A stretch of DNA of 35,860 nt from NCBI GenBank assembly GCA_029245065.1, contig JAQWQB010000012.1:1-35860 (forward strand), written 5' to 3'. Both the position numbers and the translations under genes were made by a program. Of the stretch, positions 23,701-31,725 are shown piece by piece; within the stretch, counting starts at the first letter, position 1, and each line of letters starts with the position of its first letter. The notes under the pieces are model-generated. The model saw nothing but the letters and a program-made list of their open reading frames with translations. It was not told the origin of the DNA and did not search any database. This stretch comes from Flavobacteriales bacterium. Its GTDB lineage: Bacteria > Bacteroidota > Bacteroidia > Flavobacteriales_D > Sanyastnellaceae.

Positions 23701-25093
23701 ATTCAATGGTTCCATTGATACTTGCGTCCAAGTCGTCGCGTGTCAACCCTCTTCCATCGATGGCGAAGGTGGAGGTGAGATTCCCTAACGCAGGCGAAGA
23801 GTAGAACTTGCCTAGGTCAAACTGCTTTGTTGACAGCTCACCGGCATATTCATAGAGGTCATTCTTTTCGATGAGCTCAATATCAGATTCAATAGCGCCA
23901 ATGGCTGTTGTAACCGTTCCAAATGCCACGAAGTCATTGACAAAACCGGTGAATTTCCCTGAAAAGCCAATATTCCCCAGCTTGTAAATGTTCGCCGGTG
24001 TCTGGATGGTCTTTCCTGTATTGAAAGGAGGTAGTGGAATGCGGTCAAGTTCACTCTTGGTGGCATTGAGCTCTGAAATGGAAGCGTCAATGAATGTTTG
24101 ATCAAAATTGGGCAGTCCAATCATATCAATACGGCCTTTTAACCAGGTGTTCTGATCAATTGAGACGAACAGGTTTCGCCCCTTAAGGTTACTGACGCTC
24201 CCCCGTACCTTTCCTTTGAAGTCAACTGTTCGGTCAAGGCCGATTAAATCACGTGAGAAATAGCCCAGGTCTGCAAAGTGCAGTGTTGACTCTTCAAATT
24301 GCACCTTCATTTGCACTTCTTCAATGAAGTTTGCGTAAGCATCCCACTGCTCACCTAAGAAGAGCAAATCTCCATTTAGGTTGGAATTTGAAGTGATTAA
24401 CGTGAAGTCATTCAATTCGAGACTATCTTTCCGGAAGTTGAACGCCCCTTTTAGCTGCTGAAGGTCGAATCCTTTCTCCTCCAAAAACGCTATTTGTTCG
24501 ATGGACGCTTCTATTTCGGAACCTTTCATGTGAAAATCCTGTACCGAAACATCAATTTTAGAAAGGTTAAGGTGGTCAAAATCGATCAGGTCAAGCACCT
24601 TTTCGTCGTTGTCATCATGGAAAGTGAACTGTCCTTGGCGGATCGATATGGTTGAAATAGTGACACTCGTCTCTTGGGTAGAATCTTGTTTATCGGTACT
24701 AAAATAGGCCAACAGCGGATCAAGATTTGTGGTTGAATCTCCTTCCAATATTCGCAAATGAAACTGTGGTTCAACAAGGGATATTTTCCGTGCTTCGATG
24801 ATTCCTTCTGTGTAGTTATCGCCAAGACCTCTCAATGATAGTTCTTTGGTATCCAGAATGGTATCATTGTTTAGGTCAAGTACTTGTACATCTTCTAGGA
24901 CAAACTCTGTGGGGAAGCGAACATCTACTTTGTCAATGGAGAATACGTAACCAGTTTCACTCTCCAAGTAGTTTCCAATTCGCTGAGTGATCCACGTTTG
25001 GACAGGGGGCAATTGAATCAGCACCCAAAGTAGAATTACCAAGAGTAGAAGTCCCAGACCAAGGCGGCCAACTATGCGAATTAGTTTTTTCAA
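20705..25093 (-). CDS. tamB: Translocation/assembly module protein TamB
   Basis: A 1462-residue AsmA/TamB-superfamily protein. One N-terminal inner-membrane anchor (about residues 7-29, LGLGLLLLVILLWVLIQLPP) is followed by a long run of beta-rich repeats forming a lipid-conducting groove across the periplasm, and a C-terminal TamB (DUF490) domain over the last 350 residues, including SLLVLRRFLSPPD, ISAQLSNWLSQISDDFDIGVNYSPGD and LSTQLFNERLLISGSFG. TamB and relatives move phospholipids to, or help insert proteins in, the outer membrane. Length fits Bacteroidota versions. It is divergent from tsaD, and a T9SS cargo gene follows after 2 bases. No partner TamA gene is in the window. Confidence 0.93.
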   Translation of the reverse strand: MKKLIRIVGRLGLGLLLLVILLWVLIQLPPVQTWITQRIGNYLESETGYVFSIDKVDVRFPTEFVLEDVQVLDLNNDTILDTKELSLRGLGDNYTEGIIEARKISLVEPQFHLRILEGDSTTNLDPLLAYFSTDKQDSTQETSVTISTISIRQGQFTFHDDNDEKVLDLIDFDHLNLSKIDVSVQDFHMKGSEIEASIEQIAFLEEKGFDLQQLKGAFNFRKDSLELNDFTLITSNSNLNGDLLFLGEQWDAYANFIEEVQMKVQFEESTLHFADLGYFSRDLIGLDRTVDFKGKVRGSVSNLKGRNLFVSIDQNTWLKGRIDMIGLPNFDQTFIDASISELNATKSELDRIPLPPFNTGKTIQTPANIYKLGNIGFSGKFTGFVNDFVAFGTVTTAIGAIESDIELIEKNDLYEYAGELSTKQFDLGKFYSSPALGNLTSTFAIDGRGLTRDDLDASINGTIESITVKDYEYKRIKTSGQFKQNFFEGKLGIIDPNVQLTFDGIVDFSEKLPYLDFSTEITHLNPPALNLVDLPDYTSLSGDFRIKSRGIDLDQINGSLEGTDVLICTAQSEYPIENLTLDLAQTASGKSFTLTSDLASGQLQGKFNLKGLVAGVEEIISDAIPHYVVSETKESRLPEDFQMVLNIHNFELVSQLLAPELELASGSRLAINMNDKTGTFEGIFTTNHISYKRYTLDTLTIDISRPDESLYLTVLSDQLSIGGASKFNAVSLDMRNERDTIYSNLTWGEEADLLRGDLLVESEIVSSTHVETRLNNASIWYANDQWLLQDTTTISLHDDLIAIDLLNLSHDNQVIKLFGTISDDPEDEMKAELKDVQIAFLDPVLASAGITQTGVITGFLSVKDLYGKTILASNLDILDYHLNDYLIGDISAESDWDKVKRRLQIDGNISREELDKITFEGFYSPDNEDSPLDLLAELNSQPLAFLNGLIPEGISNINGAITGDIEITGKLESPQLQGKATFEDASFKVDYLNTTYYLNQSAGIYPDMFTLDYIRINDEDDNSAYAVGTIIHDNFKDWNFDVYLDMEESPFMCLNTDETQNALYYGKAYGTGYVNVFGADKDLMIDVNIKTEKGTTISMPLGGSEDVTFEEFITFVDKDEQVIEEQEVDLSGISMNLELDITPEANFNIIFDDVVGDKMSGKGQGHINMVINNLSTFNMYGDIFVLEGRYLFTLKNLINKEFDVEPGGKISWFGDPLAADIDLQAIYRLNTSLYDLMPEESDQYKQRVPVNLFMNLDGKLMNPNIDFDIALPSSDELTKSRVASAISTEQEMNKQAFSLLVLRRFLSPPDIAKTNTSIGLAENSTELISAQLSNWLSQISDDFDIGVNYSPGDEISNEELAVALSTQLFNERLLISGSFGVTHAQNSEAGENPNSLIGDIRIEYKMTDDGKLRLIVYNESNENELANTQQSRYTQGLGIVYQQEFDNLYELFHLSENSSKSN

Positions 25094-25171
25094 TCAGCTA
25101 CGAAGATAGTGCGTATGAGTGTGTGTTTATTCAACGTAATTTTACAGTGCAAAATATATACCGTTAATAAC

Positions 25172-26197
25172 GTGAACCAGATTTCAGACGCTTCTTTACT
25201 ACTCGCTATTGAGTCTAGCTGTGACGATACCAGTGCGGCTGTTTTGAAAGGCAACAAAGTGCTTTCTAATTGCGTGGCTACGCAGTCTGTGCATGAGCAG
25301 TATGGAGGTGTAGTTCCGGAGCTTGCGAGTAGAGAACACCAAAAGAACATTATTCCTGTGGTCCACGCAGCGCTCGCGGAAGCGAAAGTAGACAAGTCTG
25401 CTCTTCAAGCCATTGCGTATACCAGAGGTCCAGGACTTCTCGGTTCGCTGCATGTGGGAGCTGCGTTTGCAAAGAGTTTGGCCATGGGGTTGTCTATTCC
25501 CATGATTGAGGTGCATCACATGCATGCACACATACTGGCTCATTTTATAGATGACGGTTCTCCAATTCCAACAGACCCTTTTCTGTGTTTGACGGTGTCA
25601 GGCGGACATACTCAGTTGGTGCTTGTTGAGTCAGCTACTTCTATGCAAGTCATTGGCAACACCTTAGATGACGCTGCTGGAGAGGCTTTTGATAAAATAG
25701 CGAAGATCATGGGGCTGCCATATCCTGGCGGACCTTTGATCGATCAATATGCTGCAAAGGGAGATCCACAGAAATTCACCTTTCCAAAATCGAATATGGA
25801 AGCGTTGGATTTTAGTTTCAGTGGCCTGAAGACAGCTGTGTTGTATTTTTTGAAGAAGGAGATGGCGAAGGATAGCAACTTCATAGCCGATAACCTAGCC
25901 GATCTTTCGGCCTCGGTCCAATACACGATTGTTGAGGTTCTAATGAAGAAAGTGGCTTTAGCCGTAGAGCAAACAGGAGTGAAGGGAATTGCTCTTGCTG
26001 GGGGGGTTAGCGCAAATTCGGCCTTGCGGAAAGCCGTGTCTGTTTTTGCAGAAGAACATGGGCTAGCATCTTACATCCCCGCATTTGAGTATTGCACAGA
26101 CAATGCTGCCATGATCGGTATAGCAGGGCAATTTCGGTTTGCCGCGAATGATTTTGGGAGTTTAGAAAACGCTCCTTCGGCCAGGTTGCCTTTTTAA
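25172..26197 (+). CDS. tsaD: tRNA N6-adenosine threonylcarbamoyltransferase
   Basis: A 341-residue enzyme transferring threonylcarbamoyl to A37 of ANN-decoding tRNAs, together with TsaB and TsaE. Features are LLAIESSCDDTSAAV at the start, the iron-binding histidines H116 and H120 in VHHMHAHILAH, SGGHTQLVL, DDAAGEAFDK, and a late LAGGVSANSALR and CTDNAAMIG. I chose GTG at 25172, which puts 9 residues before LLAIESS as in homologues and leaves 78 bases to tamB for both promoters. The ATG at 25109 would leave 15 bases and add 21 atypical residues. The 3' end overlaps the opposing SRPBCC gene by 4 bases (TTAA). Confidence 0.95.
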   Translation: MNQISDASLLLAIESSCDDTSAAVLKGNKVLSNCVATQSVHEQYGGVVPELASREHQKNIIPVVHAALAEAKVDKSALQAIAYTRGPGLLGSLHVGAAFAKSLAMGLSIPMIEVHHMHAHILAHFIDDGSPIPTDPFLCLTVSGGHTQLVLVESATSMQVIGNTLDDAAGEAFDKIAKIMGLPYPGGPLIDQYAAKGDPQKFTFPKSNMEALDFSFSGLKTAVLYFLKKEMAKDSNFIADNLADLSASVQYTIVEVLMKKVALAVEQTGVKGIALAGGVSANSALRKAVSVFAEEHGLASYIPAFEYCTDNAAMIGIAGQFRFAANDFGSLENAPSARLPF

Positions 26198-26607
26198 GCG
26201 AGCATTTCTTCATTGACGTATTCTGCCAAAGGCAACCAGTAAGTCTTGTTCCATGCTTCTGTAAGCCACCCATCGCATGTTTCTGGAACAGCCATGTGGT
26301 TCATGCTCAATCGGGTGCCACCAGATTCAGATTTTTCAAAAGAGAGGTCAACGATAGAGTAGTGCCCTCTAGGGAATTTACGGTGCGTCCACGCGAGTAC
26401 CATGCGTTTATTCTTGACCAATTTGAGGAAGTTCCCCGTGTGATTCCCATTGCAAAAAGAAAAAGACCCTCCTTCTTGGGCGTCAATTGAACATGCTTTG
26501 TTGGTGAAAGCAGCGTGATTGACTTCATCAATGAGTAAGTTGTAAATATCTGAAGGACTGGCGTTTACTTCAATTACTTGAAAGATATTGGCTGTTTTTT
26601 TCATCAT
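26194..26607 (-). CDS. SRPBCC/AHSA1-type ligand-binding protein
   Basis: A 137-residue START-like protein. IFQVIEVNASPSDIYNLLIDEVNHAAFT, EGGSFSFCNGNHTGNFLKLVKNKRMVLAWTHRKFPRGHYSIVDLSFEKSE and the final helix DGWLTEAWNKTYWLPLAEYVNEE match the AHSA1 (activator of Hsp90 ATPase homologue 1-like) subfamily. These bind hydrophobic ligands; a specific role is unknown. A second ATG at 26604 is equally possible as start. The 116 bases upstream, to 26723, show no clear promoter or terminator. Confidence 0.88.
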   Translation of the reverse strand: MMKKTANIFQVIEVNASPSDIYNLLIDEVNHAAFTNKACSIDAQEGGSFSFCNGNHTGNFLKLVKNKRMVLAWTHRKFPRGHYSIVDLSFEKSESGGTRLSMNHMAVPETCDGWLTEAWNKTYWLPLAEYVNEEMLA

Positions 26608-26723
26608 AACATTCCCAATTGGTTAATACAATTTAGGAATTCTGCCGTCAGAATCGCAAAGTTCTACGTTAACATTCTTAACAATTCGATAGGGAAAGCT
26701 TTCAGTTCTGCCAATGAATATTT

Positions 26724-28244
26724 TCAGTAGCCGAAGTGTCTTCTGACACTCGTTTCAAGCTTTCTTTTGTACTCATCTTGCAGCCAAGTCAAGTAGCTCT
26801 CGGTTGTTTTTGCAATGCAGTACGAGTAGTGCTTCACGCGGTATTCGATGTCTTTTTCCAAGAGGGTAATGAGCTCGAGTCCATCCCAGAGGTCTTCTGA
26901 GTTTTCCGTTACCATTTTCAAGTGGTCTTGGATTGAAGCGTCAATGGCGGCTCTTGGACGTTCTCCTTCTTTGGTTAACTGACGGTACACTTCTTTGATG
27001 TTGAAGTCGCCCAATTTCGATTTGCCAAACTTCTTTTGAACTTCGGTAGGCATTTCATAAACGAATTCTTTTTCAATTTCTTCGTCAGAATATAGTCCGT
27101 CAATGTAGGCGTTAGGTGCTTGGAAGATATCTTGCCAGTTGACATGACTTTCCCAAAGTCCGAAACGTCTGCAATTGTTTCCGAGATCGATGATGTTGAA
27201 GTTCTTCTTCTTTGGCAGTACACGTGACCCACGACCAATCATTTGGTGATAGAGGGTCAAACTTTTTGTAGCCCTATTGAGGATAACGGTACTCACTTCG
27301 GGTTCATCAAAACCAGTGGTCAAGATACTCACCGACGTCAGAATCGCGTCGGGCTTGGTTTTGAACCAATGGAGGATTTCAGCACGCTCTTTTTCACTGT
27401 GGGTGTTGTCTAAGTGCATGATCTCATACCCAACCTCTTTGAACAGGGCATGTACTTGCTTACTGGTGGCAATACCGTTGTTGAAAATCAAAGTTTTCGT
27501 TCCCTTGGCCTTTTCTTCATACGCATAAAGAAGTTTTTCCTGCATGAAGTAGTTGCCATAAAGTCTTTCCGAAGAGCTAACCGTATAGTCACCGTTGATG
27601 CCAATCTTCAATGAGCGAAGATTTACATCGTAGCTGTACGTCGTTGCCTTGGCCAAGAATTGCTTGTCTATCAACGTTTGGATAGATTCCCCAACAATTA
27701 GTTCTCGATAATTGTCTTTCAGCGGCAACTTGATATTCGAACTCAGAGGGGTTGCTGTAACACCCAAAATAGCCTGGTTTTCGAAGTGCTTGAACAGCTT
27801 ACGGAATGAGTTGTAGTGGGCCTCATCGATAATAATTAGCCCAAGATCATTCAGGGTAATCTGTTCTTCATTCAAGCGGTTATTCAACGTTTCTACCATG
27901 GCAACGAAGCAGAAATAGTTTTCTTCGTCTGGCAGGTCTTTCACCTTGCTGTTGATCACTTTGTTCCCAACACCGATGTCGTTGAGCATTTTACTTGTTT
28001 GACCAAGAAGCTCGATACGGTGGGTGAGGATCAGAACTTTCTTTTTGGTCTTTAGAATGTATCGCTTCGAAATTTCAGCGAAAATAACTGTCTTTCCTCC
28101 GCCTGTAGGCAATTGAAAGAGCAGATTATAACCGCTAGGATCTTTGTCTATGCGTTCGAAAATAGCATCAATCGCATCGGATTGATAGCCGTAGAGTTCT
28201 TTTCCTTCGCTTTTTTCCAGCTTTTCTAGCAACGGATTCGCCAT
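26724..28244 (-). CDS. DEAD/DEAH-box superfamily 2 helicase
   Basis: A 506-residue helicase. Motif I is LPTGGGKT (about 45-52), motif Ia LTHR, motif II DEAH (140-143), motif III TATP (163-166), and the second RecA-like domain contains TSVSILTTGFDEPEV and the motif VI sequence QMIGRGSR. The C-terminal 150 residues are helical and family-specific. It resembles the ATP-dependent helicases annotated as SSL2/type III restriction Res subunit-like in Flavobacteriales; no nuclease or methylase partner is nearby, so a restriction role is not supported. The start is ATG at 28244 because the longer frame's GTG at 28283 lies in the promoter. Confidence 0.92.
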   Translation of the reverse strand: MANPLLEKLEKSEGKELYGYQSDAIDAIFERIDKDPSGYNLLFQLPTGGGKTVIFAEISKRYILKTKKKVLILTHRIELLGQTSKMLNDIGVGNKVINSKVKDLPDEENYFCFVAMVETLNNRLNEEQITLNDLGLIIIDEAHYNSFRKLFKHFENQAILGVTATPLSSNIKLPLKDNYRELIVGESIQTLIDKQFLAKATTYSYDVNLRSLKIGINGDYTVSSSERLYGNYFMQEKLLYAYEEKAKGTKTLIFNNGIATSKQVHALFKEVGYEIMHLDNTHSEKERAEILHWFKTKPDAILTSVSILTTGFDEPEVSTVILNRATKSLTLYHQMIGRGSRVLPKKKNFNIIDLGNNCRRFGLWESHVNWQDIFQAPNAYIDGLYSDEEIEKEFVYEMPTEVQKKFGKSKLGDFNIKEVYRQLTKEGERPRAAIDASIQDHLKMVTENSEDLWDGLELITLLEKDIEYRVKHYSYCIAKTTESYLTWLQDEYKRKLETSVRRHFGY

Positions 28245-28270
28245 TCCTTCTTCCCAAAAATTGTGATTTG

Positions 28271-28302
28271 CAAAAGTACCCACAATTAAAGTGATATTGC
28301 AA
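28271..28302 (-). promoter_or_regulatory. Promoter of the helicase gene
   Basis: On the minus strand TTG (28302-28300), 21 bases, TACTTTTG (28278-28271), a perfect match. It gives a leader of about 20 bases to the ATG at 28244 and rules out the upstream GTG start. Confidence 0.7.
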
Positions 28303-28352
28303 TCTAAGGGCAGGAAGTTCTAAATTTCCAGCAAATTTTAGCATTTCAAGGT

Positions 28353-29015
28353 ATGAACGTCTCCATCAGTCAGAGCTGGAAGGAACAGCTTAAAAGTGAG
28401 TTTGAAAAACCATATTTCACTGAATTAGTGAGTTTTGTGAAAGGAGAATACGCTGAAAGACGATGCTTTCCTCCCGGTAAAATGATTTTCAACGCTTATG
28501 ACGCTTGTTCATACGATGACATCAAAGTGGTCATTTTAGGACAAGATCCGTACATCAGGCCTGGTCAAGCGCATGGATTGAGTTTCTCAGTCCCAGCTGG
28601 AATGGATCTTCCACCTTCGTTGAAAAACATCTACAGGGAATTGGACGAAGACATGGGTGGGCCGAAGCGCACAACAGGAGATCTGACTCCTTGGGCGAAA
28701 CAAGGGGTATTCCTACTAAACGCCTCATTGACCGTAAGAGAAGGAGAGTCGGGATCGCATCAAGGCAAAGGGTGGGAAACCTTCACTGATGCTACTATTG
28801 CCGCTTTGAATAAGCATGAACGCGGATTGGTTTTTATGCTATGGGGAAGCTTCGCACAGAAGAAGGCAAGCCTACTGGATTCAAGTAAACACCTCATCCT
28901 AAAAGCCCCTCATCCTTCGCCACTATCTGCTTACCGTGGCTTCTTTGGATGCAAGCATTTCAGCCAAACCAATGAATGGCTTTCAAATAATGGAAGGGAT
29001 GTGATTCATTGGTGA
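28353..29015 (+). CDS. ung: Uracil-DNA glycosylase, family 1
   Basis: A 220-residue base-excision repair enzyme removing uracil from DNA. The water-activating loop is GQDPY with D65, and the DNA-intercalating loop is HPSPLSAYRGFFG with H187. LPPSLKNIYREL and GVFLLNASLTVREGESGSHQGKGWE are further conserved segments. Length is typical. Divergent from the helicase; the two starts are 108 bases apart. No good -7 box is visible on the plus strand before the ATG. Confidence 0.97.
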   Translation: MNVSISQSWKEQLKSEFEKPYFTELVSFVKGEYAERRCFPPGKMIFNAYDACSYDDIKVVILGQDPYIRPGQAHGLSFSVPAGMDLPPSLKNIYRELDEDMGGPKRTTGDLTPWAKQGVFLLNASLTVREGESGSHQGKGWETFTDATIAALNKHERGLVFMLWGSFAQKKASLLDSSKHLILKAPHPSPLSAYRGFFGCKHFSQTNEWLSNNGRDVIHW

Positions 29016-29035
29016 ACATTTTTTACCTAATTTTG
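29009..29035 (+). promoter_or_regulatory. Promoter of the zinc uptake operon
   Basis: TTG (29009-29011, overlapping the ung 3' end), 16 bases, TAATTTTG (29028-29035), a perfect -7 box, 4 bases before the ATG at 29040. No obvious Zur-type palindrome was found around it. Confidence 0.55.
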
Positions 29036-29039
29036 GTCC

Positions 29040-29360
29040 ATGCATCGATTGTTGTCGAACGTATTAGCAATGCTTATTTGTGGTCTCTTGTTCTTTGTGA
29101 ACGGAGCTATCTCGGTGCACTATTTTGCAGATCACTATTCGACATGTGATCACGATCACCACAGTCATGATGCAACTGATCATGACGATGAATGTCCTGT
29201 TTGCGATTATGAATTCGCTTCTTTCGCACCCTTCGATCAAATTGATGTAAATGAAATCCTGCTTCAAGAGAAGCCGGCGTGCATTACATGGTTTGACAAT
29301 TCGTTGATCGGAGAGCCAGTATGTTCACCAGCTACCCGCGGGCCGCCGCAGCGTGTGTAA
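29040..29360 (+). CDS. His-rich small envelope protein of the zinc operon
   Basis: A 106-residue protein. An N-terminal hydrophobic segment (about 8-27) acts as signal or anchor. A metal-binding-like cluster then covers residues 36-55: C36, several His/Asp in DHDHHSHDATDHDDE, then C52-x2-C55 (CPVC). The C-terminus ends ATRGPPQRV; an R(G/A)PP tail is, from memory, common in short Bacteroidota envelope proteins placed before TonB receptor genes. The 32-base gap to the receptor gene suggests one operon. A role in binding or passing on zinc (or another soft divalent metal) is inferred from composition and position. Confidence 0.8.
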   Translation: MHRLLSNVLAMLICGLLFFVNGAISVHYFADHYSTCDHDHHSHDATDHDDECPVCDYEFASFAPFDQIDVNEILLQEKPACITWFDNSLIGEPVCSPATRGPPQRV

Positions 29361-29392
29361 TTCTTCTATTACATCACGTTTAATTCATTTAA

Positions 29393-31723
29393 ATGAACAA
29401 GTACCTTTTACTGTTCATGGTGCTCTTAGTATCATGGAACAGTGAAGCACAGTATCAGTTGTCTGGGCATTTTCTAGACGATGATACGCGCAGCCCAATT
29501 CCTTTTGCGCACGTATTTAACTTAGCTGATAGCACCGGTGTTATTGCTGACTTTGAAGGTTATTTCAACCTTCAAACAGAAGCGTCTTTTTGTGAACTAC
29601 GCATTTCTTGCGTGGGCTATGAAGACACTACTATAGCAATAGACTTGACCGAAGTGTCTCACCTGGATATTACCCTGAGACCAGCTGTAATTACACTAAT
29701 TGGTTCTGAGGTTGTAGCCCGAAGATGGCACCCCGGATTGAAGTACACACCCGTGAAGGTGATTGATCCTAAGCGATTGTCTTCTGGATTAATGCAACAC
29801 AGCGCGTCTATCTTTTCAACGGTGGAAGGAGTTTCCTCTATCTCTACGGGCACGAATGCTGGTCAGCCAGCTATACGTGGGTTATTTGGTTCTAGAGTTG
29901 GCGTAATTGTAGACGGCGTACCACAGCAAAACCAGCAGTGGGGAGTTGATCATGGCTTGGATATTGAGCCATGGCTCATCCAGGAATTTGGTGTGCATAA
30001 AACGGGAGCAGGACTTATTTTCGGCCCGAATGCATCAGCTGGAGCAATAGAGGTGAGCACTGTTCCAAAGCTCGCTCCAGGTGATTTATTCGCCAAGGGT
30101 GTTGTCCGTGGATTAAGCAATACAGGATTGGTTGAAGGTGCTGCTCAGATTGGTAAGCGTTGGGATAAATTGTCTCTCAGTACTTCTTTGAGTATGAAGG
30201 GATATGGCGATTTTGCTTTGCCCGCAGACTCTTTTGAATACCTCGAAAGAGACCTACCGTTGAAAGATGGACGATTGGTGAATACATCTGGAACGGCCAA
30301 TGCGCAATCATTGGCCCTGGAGTGGAAAGCACCGGTTCATTCGTTCACAGCCACCTTTAGAAGAAATTCCCAAGAATACGGGCTGTTCCCAGGCATCTTC
30401 GGAATCCCTTCTGTAGATGACTTGGATGGCGATGGCGATAGACGGGCCACGCAGCTTCCTAGGATGACATCGTTGCATTCTGTTGCGAGCCTTGCATACA
30501 ACCGCAGGTACAACAATGGAACCTTGAATGTTATTGGGGCACTGCAGCAAAATACACGTGAAGAAATAGGAGAACCACACATTCATGGGAATGCACCGTT
30601 ACCAGAAAGTACGCTTGCTCTTGGACTCAAATTGAACACCGCATTTGTTGATGTTGATTGGTCCGGATCGAATTTAAACAAGATGTCATATTTCGTTAAA
30701 GGGCAAGCAGAATTTCAGCGTAGCGAAAGTGAAGGCTGGGAGTTTTTGATTCCTGATTACGACCAAGATCTATTGAGTGTAGTTGGGGGTGTTCAGTATG
30801 ATATTTGGGGCGGAGAACTCCTCGGAGTAGCCCGTCTAGATTATCAACGAACGTCAACTTCCTTATTCGAAGAACCTTTGTACAACGGCAACGAAGAAAT
30901 TGTTGGTTTTTGGATCAGAAGTGAAGAGAATGAGGTGAGCAACACCAACTTGGGGGGGAGCTTAAGCTTTGAGAAATCACTTCCCATGCGCGCAGTATTA
31001 GCAATTCACGCTTCTCGAGTAGTGCGAAGCCCAAGTGCTTATGAGTTGAGTGCCAACGGAGTTCATCATGGAACGTTCCGTCATGAAAGAGGAAATCAAG
31101 CGCTAACACCTGAAAAAGGATACGTACTTGACGCCGAATTAAAACGATTCAACCATTGGGGAATTAATCCATTCGCAGGGTATTATTCGAACTTCATTTT
31201 CTTGGCTCCATCGGCTACGTTCTCTCAATTGCCCGAGGCAGGTCAAGTATATCAATTTGAGCAGTCTGAAGTAATGAGGTACGGAGTGGAAGCTTTCTGG
31301 CAATATGAGCTCAAAAGCTACGAAGTGGAATTGGCTGGACAATATGTAAGCTCGTTTGTTTTTGAAGAAGGAGCAGCGTTGCCTTGGACACCTCCTTTTT
31401 CGGGATCCATTAAACTGACTAAGAATTGGCAGCCTTCGCCGCAGTCAAATATCTATCTATCACCGGAGTTGCAAATCACTTCGGCACAAAACCAAGTGTT
31501 TAAGAATGAAGACGAAACACCTGGTTACCAACTGTTCAATCTCAGTTTAGGATACATTTTTGAAGCGCCTAAAATGAATATTGACTTAGCTGTCTTCGGC
31601 ACAAATCTTTTGAATACAAATTACATCAACCACATGAGTAGGTACAAAATTCTGGACCTTCCAGAAGTAGGTGCCAATGTGGGAATAACAATGATTATCA
31701 CATTCAATACAACAAACCAATAA
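29393..31723 (+). CDS. ZnuD-like TonB-dependent receptor, probable zinc uptake
   Basis: A 776-residue outer-membrane receptor. The signal peptide ends NSEAQ. Residues about 22-105 are a carboxypeptidase-D-like regulatory domain (SGHFLDDDTRSPIPFAHVFN). The plug is about 110-225 (STGTNAGQPAIRGLFGSRV, VIVDGVPQQNQQWGVDHGLD), followed by a 22-strand barrel ending VGITMIITFNTTNQ. The segment PSAYELSANGVHHGTFRHER followed by GNQALTPEKGY resembles the ELxANGVHxAT...ERGNPxLxxE signature of ZnuD zinc receptors, and EPHIHGN adds histidines. The His-rich neighbours on both sides support divalent metal, most likely zinc, as substrate. TonB/ExbBD genes are not in the window. Confidence 0.93.
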   Translation: MNKYLLLFMVLLVSWNSEAQYQLSGHFLDDDTRSPIPFAHVFNLADSTGVIADFEGYFNLQTEASFCELRISCVGYEDTTIAIDLTEVSHLDITLRPAVITLIGSEVVARRWHPGLKYTPVKVIDPKRLSSGLMQHSASIFSTVEGVSSISTGTNAGQPAIRGLFGSRVGVIVDGVPQQNQQWGVDHGLDIEPWLIQEFGVHKTGAGLIFGPNASAGAIEVSTVPKLAPGDLFAKGVVRGLSNTGLVEGAAQIGKRWDKLSLSTSLSMKGYGDFALPADSFEYLERDLPLKDGRLVNTSGTANAQSLALEWKAPVHSFTATFRRNSQEYGLFPGIFGIPSVDDLDGDGDRRATQLPRMTSLHSVASLAYNRRYNNGTLNVIGALQQNTREEIGEPHIHGNAPLPESTLALGLKLNTAFVDVDWSGSNLNKMSYFVKGQAEFQRSESEGWEFLIPDYDQDLLSVVGGVQYDIWGGELLGVARLDYQRTSTSLFEEPLYNGNEEIVGFWIRSEENEVSNTNLGGSLSFEKSLPMRAVLAIHASRVVRSPSAYELSANGVHHGTFRHERGNQALTPEKGYVLDAELKRFNHWGINPFAGYYSNFIFLAPSATFSQLPEAGQVYQFEQSEVMRYGVEAFWQYELKSYEVELAGQYVSSFVFEEGAALPWTPPFSGSIKLTKNWQPSPQSNIYLSPELQITSAQNQVFKNEDETPGYQLFNLSLGYIFEAPKMNIDLAVFGTNLLNTNYINHMSRYKILDLPEVGANVGITMIITFNTTNQ

Positions 31724-31725
31724 AG

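Noticed and set aside
25109-25171. Earlier ATG for tsaD
   Set aside because: It leaves 15 bases to the divergent tamB start and adds residues not seen in the family, whereas GTG at 25172 fits homologue length.
26724-28244. Helicase as part of a restriction or defence system
   Set aside because: Neighbours are ung and a SRPBCC protein; there is no methylase, nuclease or defence gene nearby.
28245-28283. Longer helicase N-terminus from GTG
   Set aside because: The GTG and following codons coincide with the -7 promoter box TACTTTTG.
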